From contig CAWBXR010000001.1 of assembly GCA_963792815.1 (NCBI GenBank), positions 372,001 through 436,000 of the forward strand: 64,000 nt of DNA, in the 5' to 3' direction. The first letter of the stretch is position 1. The number at the start of each line of letters is the position of its first letter. Both the position numbers and the translations under genes were made by a program. Positions 34,675-43,376 of the stretch are shown piece by piece. This stretch comes from JARRPM01 sp963792815. Lineage in GTDB: Bacteria; Pseudomonadota; Gammaproteobacteria; Pseudomonadales; Halieaceae. The notes beneath the pieces are model-generated. The model was not told where the DNA came from and made no database searches. It saw only the letters and a program-made list of their open reading frames with translations.

Positions 34675-35697
34675 ATGTCACAAGCCAGGCCCATCAGGGT
34701 GGGTATTATGGGTTTCGGCCAGACCGGCCGCCAGATTTATGACCTCGCGTCCCGCAGCGACGACGTCGAGGTGGTGGCGATAGCCGACATCGGCAAGCCG
34801 GAAATACTGCACTACCTGCTCGGCGCCGAGATGGATGAGCCGGCGCGGCATGAGCTGCAGGGTAATTTCCTGGTCAACCCGCGATTTCGCTCGCGCCTGA
34901 TGCAGATCGACCGGCCGGCGGAAATGCCCTGGGATGTATTTGGCGTGGATATGGTTATTGACTCCACCGGCAAATACCGCGAGACCTGTTACATGCAGGA
35001 CCACCTGAACAATGGGGCCCGGCGGGTTCTGCTGCGGACCCTGCCGGCGGACGGCATCGACCGCATCGTGATTCCCGGCATCAACGAAGCCGAGGCCCAG
35101 GCCACCGACTGCATGGTCTCCGCCGGTTCGGCGACCACCACCGCCCTGTGCCTGCTGCTGCACGTGCTGTCGAAGACCTTCCAGATCGAATGCGGCAGCA
35201 TGACCACCATTCACTCCTATACCTCCGACCAGGCCCTGCAGGACTACGCGGGCATCGATATCCGCCGCAGCCGCTCCGCGGCCAAGAATATCATTCCCAA
35301 CAGCCATGAGGCGGGCGAGTGGCTGGGCAGGATACTCCCGGATTTTGAGGGCAAGTTCCTCACTTCCGCGCTCAATGTCCCGATCCACGAGGGTTGCCTG
35401 CTGGATGTAAACCTGGTGTTGGAGGATTCAAAGGTGGGCGTTGAGGAGATCAATGAAGCGATGCGCGCCGGCGCCGCCGGCCTCGCCGGGATCGTCGGAG
35501 TGGTCGAGGACCCGATTGTGTCCTCTGACGTGATCGGCAACCCGCTGTCCCTGCTGTTCGATACCAAGGGGACGATCAAGGCGGGTAACAACACCATCAA
35601 GACCCTCAGCTGGTACGAGAGTCTCGGCCATGCCGCCCGCCTGCTGGATGTGGTGCGGATTTACAGTCAACTTGATGCAAGGCAGGAGGCAGCCTGA
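34675..35697 (+). CDS. GAPDH-family protein lacking the catalytic cysteine
   Basis: 340 residues. The Rossmann motif GFGQTGRQ and a GAPDH fold are clear, and the catalytic-base His is kept (H180 in TTIHSYTSDQ). The active-site motif, normally SNASCTTN, reads SAGSATTT: position 153, normally the nucleophilic Cys, is Ala (codon gcg). The substrate-phosphate loop (usually TSTGAAK) is NSHEAGE. Normal GAPDH chemistry should therefore be impossible. It starts at the ATG at 34675 with AAGGAG upstream and overlaps the genuine gap by one base (TGATG). It may be regulatory, a subunit of a mixed GAPDH tetramer, or a dehydrogenase without a covalent intermediate. Confidence 0.85.
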   Translation: MSQARPIRVGIMGFGQTGRQIYDLASRSDDVEVVAIADIGKPEILHYLLGAEMDEPARHELQGNFLVNPRFRSRLMQIDRPAEMPWDVFGVDMVIDSTGKYRETCYMQDHLNNGARRVLLRTLPADGIDRIVIPGINEAEAQATDCMVSAGSATTTALCLLLHVLSKTFQIECGSMTTIHSYTSDQALQDYAGIDIRRSRSAAKNIIPNSHEAGEWLGRILPDFEGKFLTSALNVPIHEGCLLDVNLVLEDSKVGVEEINEAMRAGAAGLAGIVGVVEDPIVSSDVIGNPLSLLFDTKGTIKAGNNTIKTLSWYESLGHAARLLDVVRIYSQLDARQEAA

Positions 35698-36695
35698 TGA
35701 AAATCGGAATTAATGGTTTTGGCCGCATAGGCCGCTCAGTCTTCCGTATCCTCGAGAATGTCGAGGGTATCGATGTCGTCGCCATCAATGACCTGTTCGA
35801 CTATGAGGCCCTGCGCTACCTGCTCGATTACGACACCATCATGGGGCCCTTCGGCAAGGCCCTTAGGCTGGAGGGCGACCAGCTGATCACTGACAAGAGC
35901 CGGGTGAAGTTGATGAGCGAGCGCAACCCGGCGGATATTCCCTGGGCGGAACTGGGTGTGGACGCAGTGGTGGAAGCCACCGGCGTATTCCGCAAGCGCG
36001 AGCAACTGGAGCAGCACCTGGCGGCGGGTGCGAAATACGTGGTGCTCACCGTGCCGGCCAAGGATCCCGTGGATTACACAGTAGTACTGGGGGTCAATGA
36101 TGAGGGCCTGCGCCCGGAACACCGGATAATCTCGAATGCCAGTTGCACCACCAATTGCCTGGCGCCCATCGCCAGTGTGCTGGACGCCGAATTCGGTATC
36201 GAGGAGGGCGTGATCAACACCGTGCACGCCTACACCAATGACCAGCGTCTGGCGGATGTACCCCACTCCGACTGGCGCCGCAGCCGGGCGGCGGCGGAGA
36301 ACATCATTCCCACGTCCACCGGCGCCGCCAAGGCCGTGGGGGAAGTGCTGCCGCAGCTCAAGGGTAAGCTGCACGGCATAGCGGCCCGGGTACCCGTGCC
36401 GGATGGTTCGGTGGTGGACCTGTTCTGCAAGCTTGGTAAAAGCGCCAGCGTGGGCGATGTCCATGCGGCGGTCCGGGCGGCGTCGGAGAGTGATCGCCTG
36501 CGGGGAATCCTGCAGTTCAGCGACCAGCCCATCGTCTCCTCTGATATCATCGGCAACTCTCACTCCTCGATCTACGACGCCGGCTTTACCGGGATAACCA
36601 GCGGGCGTTACCTGCGGGTTCTGAACTGGTACGACAACGAATGGGGTTACTCATGCAGGGTATGCGACCTGCTGGCCAGGCTGAACAGCGCCTGA
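35697..36695 (+). CDS. gap: Glyceraldehyde-3-phosphate dehydrogenase (canonical, NAD type)
   Basis: 332 residues. NAD motif GFGRIGR, Asp at the end of strand 2 (AINDLFD; NAD preference), catalytic Cys150 in SNASCTTNCLAP, His177 in VHAYTNDQ, and the phosphate-binding TSTGAAK. All residues are intact, in contrast to the paralogue just upstream, from which it starts with a TGATG overlap. It converts glyceraldehyde 3-phosphate to 1,3-bisphosphoglycerate downstream of Eda. Confidence 0.95.
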   Translation: MKIGINGFGRIGRSVFRILENVEGIDVVAINDLFDYEALRYLLDYDTIMGPFGKALRLEGDQLITDKSRVKLMSERNPADIPWAELGVDAVVEATGVFRKREQLEQHLAAGAKYVVLTVPAKDPVDYTVVLGVNDEGLRPEHRIISNASCTTNCLAPIASVLDAEFGIEEGVINTVHAYTNDQRLADVPHSDWRRSRAAAENIIPTSTGAAKAVGEVLPQLKGKLHGIAARVPVPDGSVVDLFCKLGKSASVGDVHAAVRAASESDRLRGILQFSDQPIVSSDIIGNSHSSIYDAGFTGITSGRYLRVLNWYDNEWGYSCRVCDLLARLNSA

Positions 36696-36702
36696 TGCAA
36701 GC

Positions 36703-39334
36703 GTGAACGACGACGCCACCTATACATCCCTGCGTGGCAACGTCAGTTTCCTCGGCCGGCTGCTAGGGGATACCATAGCCGCCGCCGAGGGCCAGGGTTT
36801 CCTGGATCTGGTGGAACAGATACGCCGCTTGTCAAAGAGTGCCCGGGAGGGTTCGGGCGGGGCCAGGGAGGAGCTGCAGGCAGTGCTGCAGAACCTGCGC
36901 AACGAGCAGCTGGTGCCGGTGGCGCGGGCCTTCAGCCAGTTTCTCAACCTGGCCAATATCGCCGACCAGCACCACAATGTGTCCCGCGGGGCCGACCCGT
37001 TATTGTCCGCTTCCCGCAGCCTGGCTACCAGCCTCGGGGAGTTGCTCGAGGAGGGCGTGGCGCCGGCGGCGGTTATTGCGACGGTGCGGGAGCTGCGGAT
37101 TGAACTGGTGCTCACGGCGCATCCTACCGAGATTACCCGGCGTACCCTTATCCACAAGCACGGCGAGATCGGTCGCTGCCTGGCCCAGCTCGAGTTAAAC
37201 GGGCTGACCGAGCGCGAACGCGACCGCCTGCACCTCAGATTGCGGGAGTTGATCGCACAGATCTGGTTCGGCGATGACTTTCGCAGCGAGCGACCCACGC
37301 CGGTGGACGAGGCAAAGTGGGGTTTTGCGGTGGTGGAGGATTCCCTGTGGCGGGCGGTGCCGGAGTTTCTGCGCCGGCTCGACCGCATCCTGTTTGACAG
37401 CTGTGGTGAGCAGCTGCCCCTGGATGTCTCCCCGGTATCATTCGTCTCCTGGATGGGGGGCGATCGCGACGGCAATCCCAACGTTACCGCCCCGGTCACC
37501 GCCGAGGTGATGTTGCTCAGCCGCTGGCAGGCCGCAGACCTGTACCTTGGGGATGTAGTGGATCTCGTTGAAGAGCTCTCCATGACGCGCTGCAGCGAAT
37601 CCCTGCGGGAACTGGCCGGCGGCGCCCACGAGCCCTACCGGGTTGTACTGCGCCAGCTGCGGGACCTGCTGCGTCATACGCGGCTTGCCATCGAGGCGCA
37701 GCTGGCAGGTGAGACCGTCCCGGAAGGGGAGGTGCTGCACTGCAGTGACCAGTTGTGGCGGCCATTGCACGCCTGCTACCAGTCCCTCGTCGAATCAGGA
37801 ATGCAAATAATTGCAGACGGTGCCCTGCTTGACCTGCTGCGCCGGGTGCGTTGCTTCGGGGTGCACCTGGTGCGCCACGATGTGCGCCAGGACAGCGCCC
37901 GCCACACCCAGGCCCTGTCGGAGCTCACCACCTGGCTCGGCCTGGGGGATTACGCCGCCTGGGACGAAGACAGCCGTCGCACCTTCCTGCTGCGGGAGCT
38001 GGCAAGTCGCCGCCCGTTGGTGCCGCATCGCTGGCAGCCATCGGCCGATGTACAGGAAGTACTGGATACCTGCGCCGTGGTCGCCAGCCAGCCTCCCGAG
38101 GCACTGGGCGCCTACGTGATCTCGATGGCGCGGCAGGCTTCGGATGTGCTGGCGGTGCATCTGCTGCTCAAGGAAGCGGGCTGCAGCCACAGCCTGCCGG
38201 TCTCCCCCCTGTTCGAGACCCTGGACGACCTGTCCAGGGCGCGGGAAGTGGTCACCGCCCTGCTGCAGGACAGCTGGTACCGGGACCATATCGAAGGCCG
38301 CCTGATGGTGATGATCGGCTACTCCGACTCCGCCAAGGACGCGGGTGTGCTGGCCGCCGCCTGGGCCCAGTACCGGGCCCAGGAGGAACTGTTGCAGACC
38401 TGCCGCGACCACGACACGCGCCTGACCCTGTTTCACGGTCGCGGCGGCACCATAGGCCGCGGCGGTGCTCCCGCGGGGGAGGCACTGCTGTCCCAGCCCC
38501 CGGGCTCACTGGAGAACGGCCTGCGGGTGACAGAGCAGGGCGAGATGATTCGCGCCAAGCTGGGTTGGTCGTCGATGGCGGTGAAAACCCTGGCCCTGTA
38601 CACGGGGGCCATCTGCCGTGCCAACCTGCTGACCCCCCCGGCGCCGAAAAGCCCAGTGGCGGGAACTCATGTCCACTCTGGCCGCCGACTCCTGCGAGGC
38701 GTATCGCGCGGTAGTGCGGGAGGAAGCGGATTTCGTGCCCTATTTCCGTCACGCTACCCCGGAACAGGAACTGGCCAAGCTGCCGCTGGGTTCACGCCCC
38801 GCGCGCCGCGCCGGCGGGGGTGGTATCGAGAGCCTGCGAGCCATTCCCTGGATATTCGCCTGGTCGCAGAACCGCCTCATCCTGCCCGCCTGGCTGGGCG
38901 CGGGGGCAGCACTGCGGCTGGCGCTGGATCGCGGCCAGGGCGATATGCTGCGGGAAATGGTGGCGGTGTGGCCGTTTTTCGCTACCCGCCTGTCGATGCT
39001 GGAAATGGTGTTCGCCAAGGCCGACAGCGGTATTTCCGCCTATTACGACGAGCGCCTGGTGCCGGCCGAACTGCGAGCCATCGGCGCCAGCCTGCGCACC
39101 CAGCTGGCTGACGACAGCGCCACCGTGCTGGAAATCAGCGGAGGCCGGGAGTTGCTGGCGAGCCAACCCTGGATCCGGGAATCGCTGCGGCTGCGCAATA
39201 TTTATACCGAACCCCTCAATATGCTGCAGGCGGAGTTGCTGCAGCGCAATCGCCAGGCGCCGGAGCCGGTGCTGGAGCGGGCGATAATGGTGACCATAGC
39301 CGGGGTAGCCGCCGGTATGCGCAACACAGGCTGA
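36703..39334 (+). pseudogene. ppc: Phosphoenolpyruvate carboxylase with a single frameshift
   Basis: It forms oxaloacetate from PEP and bicarbonate. The GTG start is 7 bases after gap. Motifs: LTAHPTEITRR with the catalytic His (138), GDRDGNPN, GYSDSAKDAG and FHGRGGTIGRGGAP, then the frame breaks. In the run AAAA at 38646-38649 one extra A shifts it; removing one A restores APKAQWRELMSTLAADSC and the rest of the enzyme to the normal C-terminal GMRNTG. The restored protein is about 876 residues, the normal length. A single indel in a homopolymer in an otherwise intact gene looks more like a sequence error or a very recent mutation than an old pseudogene. Oxaloacetate made here could feed oadGAB. 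Confidence 0.88.
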
Positions 39335-39474
39335 AAAGGCCTCATGTGGCACGGCACAAGGCCTGTTCCCCCGGGCAGCGCGGTGACATTGCCTTGACCC
39401 CGTGTGCTCACCAACTCAGAATAGCCGCAGTGGTCTAACTGACTATTCAATTTCCCTAGTGAAGGTGTACTGAT

Positions 39475-40068
39475 ATGCAAAAACTATTCAAGGCCGGTCT
39501 CCTCCTGCCCCTGCTGTCCCTGCTTATGCTGGCCGGTGTGCCCGCCCAGGCCGACGAGTACAGCGACACCATCTCATCGTTCAGGAATGCGGGGGAAAGC
39601 GGCAAGTTTTTTGACAGCGCCTATGGTTACGCCGTATTCCCTACTGTCGGCAAGGCGGGCTTTGTCGTCGGGGGTGCCTATGGCGAGGGGCGGGTCTACG
39701 CCGCCGGGCAGTATGTGGGTAACGCCTCTATGACCCAACTTACCGCCGGCTGGCAGCTGGGAGCCCAGGCTTTCAGCCAGATTATCTTTTTCCAGAACCA
39801 GACCGCCTACCAGGAGTTCACATCCGGCAACTTCGAGTTCAGTGCCCAGGCTGCCGCGGTGGCGATCACGGCGGGTGTGTCTGCCGATGCCAGCACCACC
39901 GGCGGCCTCGCAGCGGGCGCCAGTGGTGGCCGCAATGACGCCACCACCGCTCACGGCGGCTATCGCCGCGGCCTTGCGGTATTTACTATCGCCAGGGGAG
40001 GCCTGATGTTTGAAGTGAGTCTCGGCGGGCAGAAATTCAAGTACACGCCGATTGCGGCTGCACCCTAG
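39475..40068 (+). CDS. SYLF-domain (YSC84-like) lipid-binding protein, periplasmic
   Basis: 197 residues. A signal peptide ends near AQA-DEY (residue 26). The mature part is one SYLF domain, recognised by FDSAYGYAVFPTVGKAGFVVGGAYGEGRVY and a glycine-rich C-terminal half. SYLF domains bind phospholipids in eukaryotes; bacterial versions are periplasmic or outer-membrane proteins of unknown role. It ends one base from the convergent lutC. Confidence 0.85.
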   Translation: MQKLFKAGLLLPLLSLLMLAGVPAQADEYSDTISSFRNAGESGKFFDSAYGYAVFPTVGKAGFVVGGAYGEGRVYAAGQYVGNASMTQLTAGWQLGAQAFSQIIFFQNQTAYQEFTSGNFEFSAQAAAVAITAGVSADASTTGGLAAGASGGRNDATTAHGGYRRGLAVFTIARGGLMFEVSLGGQKFKYTPIAAAP

Positions 40069-40069
40069 C

Positions 40070-40774
40070 TCATTGGCCCGCTAGCGCGCGGGCATCCTCC
40101 AACGCCGTTGCGGGTACGTCTCCGATCAGGATGACGTGCCACTGCCGCGGCCCGTGGGCGCCGTAGACCAGCTTGCCCTCTATGTCAGCAGTGCTGGATG
40201 GGCCGGCAATAAAATTGATTCCCCTGGGCCACCCCGACTTCGCCGTCTCTCGCCGGATCCGCTCCCAGGCACCCTCCATATCCCGCACCAGCCGGCTGCT
40301 GTCCACCATTACCAGATGGTGCTCACTGAGCAGGTTGTTCGCCGCCGGATTGGCCTTGCCCGTCACGGTGACGACAGCGCCGATTTCCGCCACGCCCAGC
40401 AGGGCGTAGCTCAGGGAGACGGCCTCACCCGGTTCAACACTGCCAAAACGCGGCAACACGCCCGCTTCGCGCCAGGGCATTGCTGCCAGGTGCGGGTCGT
40501 TACCGGCGACCAGGCGGTGGCTGCGAAAATGCCGGTACAGGTAGTCGGCTACACACTTCACCGCGCTGGAGCGATTGGCCGCGCAGTCCACGCTACCCTG
40601 GTTTTTCAGCACGTTTGCCAGGAACGCGGTGCCGATGTCCACAGCCGGCAGGTCCGCGGTGGGCGCGCTGCCCATCGACTCCAGCTCCCGCCGGATGGTT
40701 GCCGGGTCGGCTTCGCCTTCGCCCTGGGCCCGGCCGACACGAGCAAAAATTCGGGAGCGTGGGCTATCAGTCAT
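40070..40774 (-). CDS. lutC: Lactate utilisation protein C (LUD domain)
   Basis: 234 residues. The LUD-domain SLSYALLGVAEIGAVVTVTG and the NFIAGPSSTADIE segment are present. LutC works with LutA and LutB in L-lactate oxidation to pyruvate. The ATG at 40774 overlaps the lutB stop by 8 bp, so the longer open frame that continues upstream is not used. It is the last gene of the lutABC unit. Confidence 0.88.
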   Translation of the reverse strand: MTDSPRSRIFARVGRAQGEGEADPATIRRELESMGSAPTADLPAVDIGTAFLANVLKNQGSVDCAANRSSAVKCVADYLYRHFRSHRLVAGNDPHLAAMPWREAGVLPRFGSVEPGEAVSLSYALLGVAEIGAVVTVTGKANPAANNLLSEHHLVMVDSSRLVRDMEGAWERIRRETAKSGWPRGINFIAGPSSTADIEGKLVYGAHGPRQWHVILIGDVPATALEDARALAGQ

Positions 40775-42464
40775 GGTCCCGCCTCCGTCTCGGTTTTTTG
40801 CCGCGTGGCCCCCCGGGATGCGCCCCGGGCTTTTTGCCGCTGGCCTTGCCGTCTTCCCCGGCGGGAGGGCGAACACCCCCCGGCCTGCGCGGATCGGGCT
40901 TGCGCGGCCAGTCCACTCGCAGGCTCGGCTCGATACGTTCTCTCGCGCTGCGTCGGGCCTGGCCGCGGCCCGGCGTGCCTCGCTCGGGGGAGACCCGGCT
41001 CGCTGTGGCGTCTTTCTCCAGGGCCTGCGCCGCCCGGTGCGCGCGGGCTTTTTCCTCACGCTGCCTGGCGGCGTACTGGTGCATGAAAGTTTTGCCCTGG
41101 GGCGCGGGGAAATCCCGCTGGCTGGTCCATCCGGCTGCAAGCGGCAGGCGGGCAAAACTGCCCTTGCGGCCTCCCAGCAGGTGCAGCGTGAAAATGCCCA
41201 GCCCGGTGACAGCGTGGTAGAGCGCAGGATGGCGTGCCAGCCATCCATGGAGCCGCAGTCCCATGCGCCAGCGGGAGGAGGACAGCTTTTGCCGCGTTTC
41301 ATCGTGGCGCAGGTCCCGTAGCAGGTCCGGCAGTGGAATGTCCGCTGGGCAGACCTCCGCGCAACGTCCGCAGCTGGTGCAGGCGTTGGGCAGGGCGTTG
41401 CTCTGTTCGAGCGAGGTCAGCAACGGCGTGAGTATTGAGCCCATCGGCCCCGGGTACACCCAGCCGTAGGCGTGGCCACCGACGCCCGCATAGATCGGGC
41501 AGTGGTTGAGACAGGCCCCGCAGCGGATGCACTGCAGCATTTCCCGATAGTCGCTCGCCAGGATTTCCGTACGCCGGTTATCCAGCAGTACGATGTGCGT
41601 TTCCAGCGGGCCGTCGATGTCGTGTTCGCGCCGGGGCCCGGAATAAAAACTGGTGTAGCAGGTTTGCGGCTGGCCCGTCGCTGAGCGCACCAGCAGGCGC
41701 AACATGGCGGTGGCATCATCGAGTCTGGGCACGACCCGGTCAATAGTGGTGCAGATGATCAGGACATTGGGCAGGTTGGCGCACAGGTCACCGTTACCCT
41801 CGTTGGTCACCAGCATGGTGTAGCCGTTCTCGGCGACAAGCGCGTTGGCGCCGATGATGCCGACCTCGGCCTTGAGGAAATGCTCGCGCAGTACGCGCCT
41901 CGCCTCGCTCACCATGTCCCCGGTCTCCGCCAGTTCGCGCTCCCCGAGGTCGTGTTTGGCAAAAAACAGGTCGCGCACTTCCGCGGCGGATTTATGCAGC
42001 GCCGGGCCGACGATGTGGCTAGGGGTTTCGCCCGCCTGCTGGATAATGTATTCGCCGAGATCGGTTTCCATTACCTTGAGACCTGCGCGTTTCAGGTAGT
42101 CGTTGAGACCGGTCTCTTCTGTCACCATGGACTTGCCCTTGGCGATACGGCGCGCGCTGTGCTGCTGGCAGATATCCAGCACTACGCTGTTCATCTGGTC
42201 GCCATCCTCGGCAAAGTGCACATGGTCGCCGTTCAGCAGCGCTGCCTGTTCGAACTGGTTGAGGTAATAGCCGAGATGTTTGAGGCTGTGCTGTTTGACC
42301 TGCTTCACATGCTCGCGAAGTTCTTCGAAGTGACCGAACTTTGATATCGCCGCGTCGCGTATGAGGGGCGTGAACAGTGCCATCAGGTCGCGGCGCTCGG
42401 CCTTGCCTGCATCCTGCAGCGCCTCGTGGGCATTTTCGAGAAAAGTGTCGCTGGTTTGTTTCAA
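40767..42464 (-). CDS. lutB: Lactate utilisation protein B (LUD plus 4Fe-4S ferredoxin domain)
   Basis: 565 residues. An N-terminal LUD/DUF162 domain precedes two 4Fe-4S motifs (CIRCGACLNHCPIY and CTSCGRCAEVCPADIP) near residues 310 and 360. It passes electrons in L-lactate oxidation. The last roughly 95 residues are an extension rich in Arg, Lys, Pro and Gly (ending RGKKPRRRRDHD) that the usual ~475-residue LutB lacks; it looks disordered and partly overlaps lutC. The gene follows lutA by 13 bp. Confidence 0.9.
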   Translation of the reverse strand: MKQTSDTFLENAHEALQDAGKAERRDLMALFTPLIRDAAISKFGHFEELREHVKQVKQHSLKHLGYYLNQFEQAALLNGDHVHFAEDGDQMNSVVLDICQQHSARRIAKGKSMVTEETGLNDYLKRAGLKVMETDLGEYIIQQAGETPSHIVGPALHKSAAEVRDLFFAKHDLGERELAETGDMVSEARRVLREHFLKAEVGIIGANALVAENGYTMLVTNEGNGDLCANLPNVLIICTTIDRVVPRLDDATAMLRLLVRSATGQPQTCYTSFYSGPRREHDIDGPLETHIVLLDNRRTEILASDYREMLQCIRCGACLNHCPIYAGVGGHAYGWVYPGPMGSILTPLLTSLEQSNALPNACTSCGRCAEVCPADIPLPDLLRDLRHDETRQKLSSSRWRMGLRLHGWLARHPALYHAVTGLGIFTLHLLGGRKGSFARLPLAAGWTSQRDFPAPQGKTFMHQYAARQREEKARAHRAAQALEKDATASRVSPERGTPGRGQARRSARERIEPSLRVDWPRKPDPRRPGGVRPPAGEDGKASGKKPGAHPGGPRGKKPRRRRDHD

Positions 42465-42477
42465 GCTGGCGGTTCCG

Positions 42478-43272
42478 TCACTGCTTGCCGTGGCCGATAG
42501 GGGGGCTGTCGAGCTCTCCGCTGAGCAGCTCGGCGATGTGTCTCACCTCGATATTGGCGCCGTTGCGGCTGGCGCGACCGGCGATATTCAGCAGGCAGCC
42601 CAGATCCCCACCGGCGAGTATCTGTGCTTTGGTGGCAAGGGCGCTGGCGAGTTTGTCTTCCACCATCTTGCCGGAAATTTCCGGCATCTTGGCACAAAAG
42701 GTGCCGCCAAATCCGCAGCAGACCTCGGTCTGCTGCAGCTCGTTGACCCGGGTGTTGCACAATTTCTCCAGCAGCGCGCGCGGCTGGCTCTTGACCCCCA
42801 GCTCTCGCAAGCCCGCGCAGCTGTCGTGGTAGGTCACGTCGGGCAGCTCTACCGGGGCACGGTCGCCGCGCTCCAGGTGGGCGATATCGTTGAGAAACGT
42901 GGTCAGCTCGAAGGTTTTCGCCGCAAGCCGCAGTGCTCGCTCGCGCCACTCGCCCTCCAGCAGTCGGGGATAGTGATGGCAGATCATCCCGGCGCATGAG
43001 CCCGAGGGCACAACCACGTATTCAGCATCCTCGTACTGTTTTATCAGTTGCTGTGCCAGCGGCACGGAAGACTCGTAATCCCCGGTGTTGTAAGCGGGCT
43101 GGCCGCAGCAGGTCTGGCCCAGGGGCACTGTCACTTCGCAGCCTGCCTGTTCCAGCAGCTTGATGCTGGCGAAGGCGACCGAGGGGCGAAACAGGTCCGC
43201 AAGGCAGGTGACGAACAGCGAAACCCGCAGTGCTTGGGAAGGGCTTGGCTGATCGTTGGGGGGGGTAGTCAT
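42478..43272 (-). CDS. lutA: Lactate utilisation protein A (CCG iron-sulfur protein)
   Basis: 264 residues. Two cysteine-rich CCG domains (LGQTCCGQPAYN and TEVCCGFGGTFC) place it in the LutA/GlpC-type family that binds Fe-S or serves as electron acceptor in L-lactate oxidation. I use the ATG at 43272 (MTTPPNDQ). First gene of lutABC. Membership is clear; the acceptor (quinone or another protein) is not. Confidence 0.9.
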   Translation of the reverse strand: MTTPPNDQPSPSQALRVSLFVTCLADLFRPSVAFASIKLLEQAGCEVTVPLGQTCCGQPAYNTGDYESSVPLAQQLIKQYEDAEYVVVPSGSCAGMICHHYPRLLEGEWRERALRLAAKTFELTTFLNDIAHLERGDRAPVELPDVTYHDSCAGLRELGVKSQPRALLEKLCNTRVNELQQTEVCCGFGGTFCAKMPEISGKMVEDKLASALATKAQILAGGDLGCLLNIAGRASRNGANIEVRHIAELLSGELDSPPIGHGKQ

Positions 43273-43376
43273 GCAACCGTAGTCCCTGATGGTTGTCGCT
43301 GGATGGCTGGTCTTTTGCGCCACAGTATATCGAATACAGGGAAGGCCTGTCGCCCTGTACAGCCAGCAGTTGCAGG

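Noticed and set aside
35150..35165. Cys159 of the GAPDH paralogue as substitute nucleophile
   Set aside because: It lies six residues after the catalytic position, in the helix body, so it cannot take the geometry of the normal active-site cysteine.
39344..39376. AGGCCT repeated around a 20-base spacer after ppc, considered as a terminator
   Set aside because: Each copy is itself palindromic, the long loop is weakly structured and no T tract follows.
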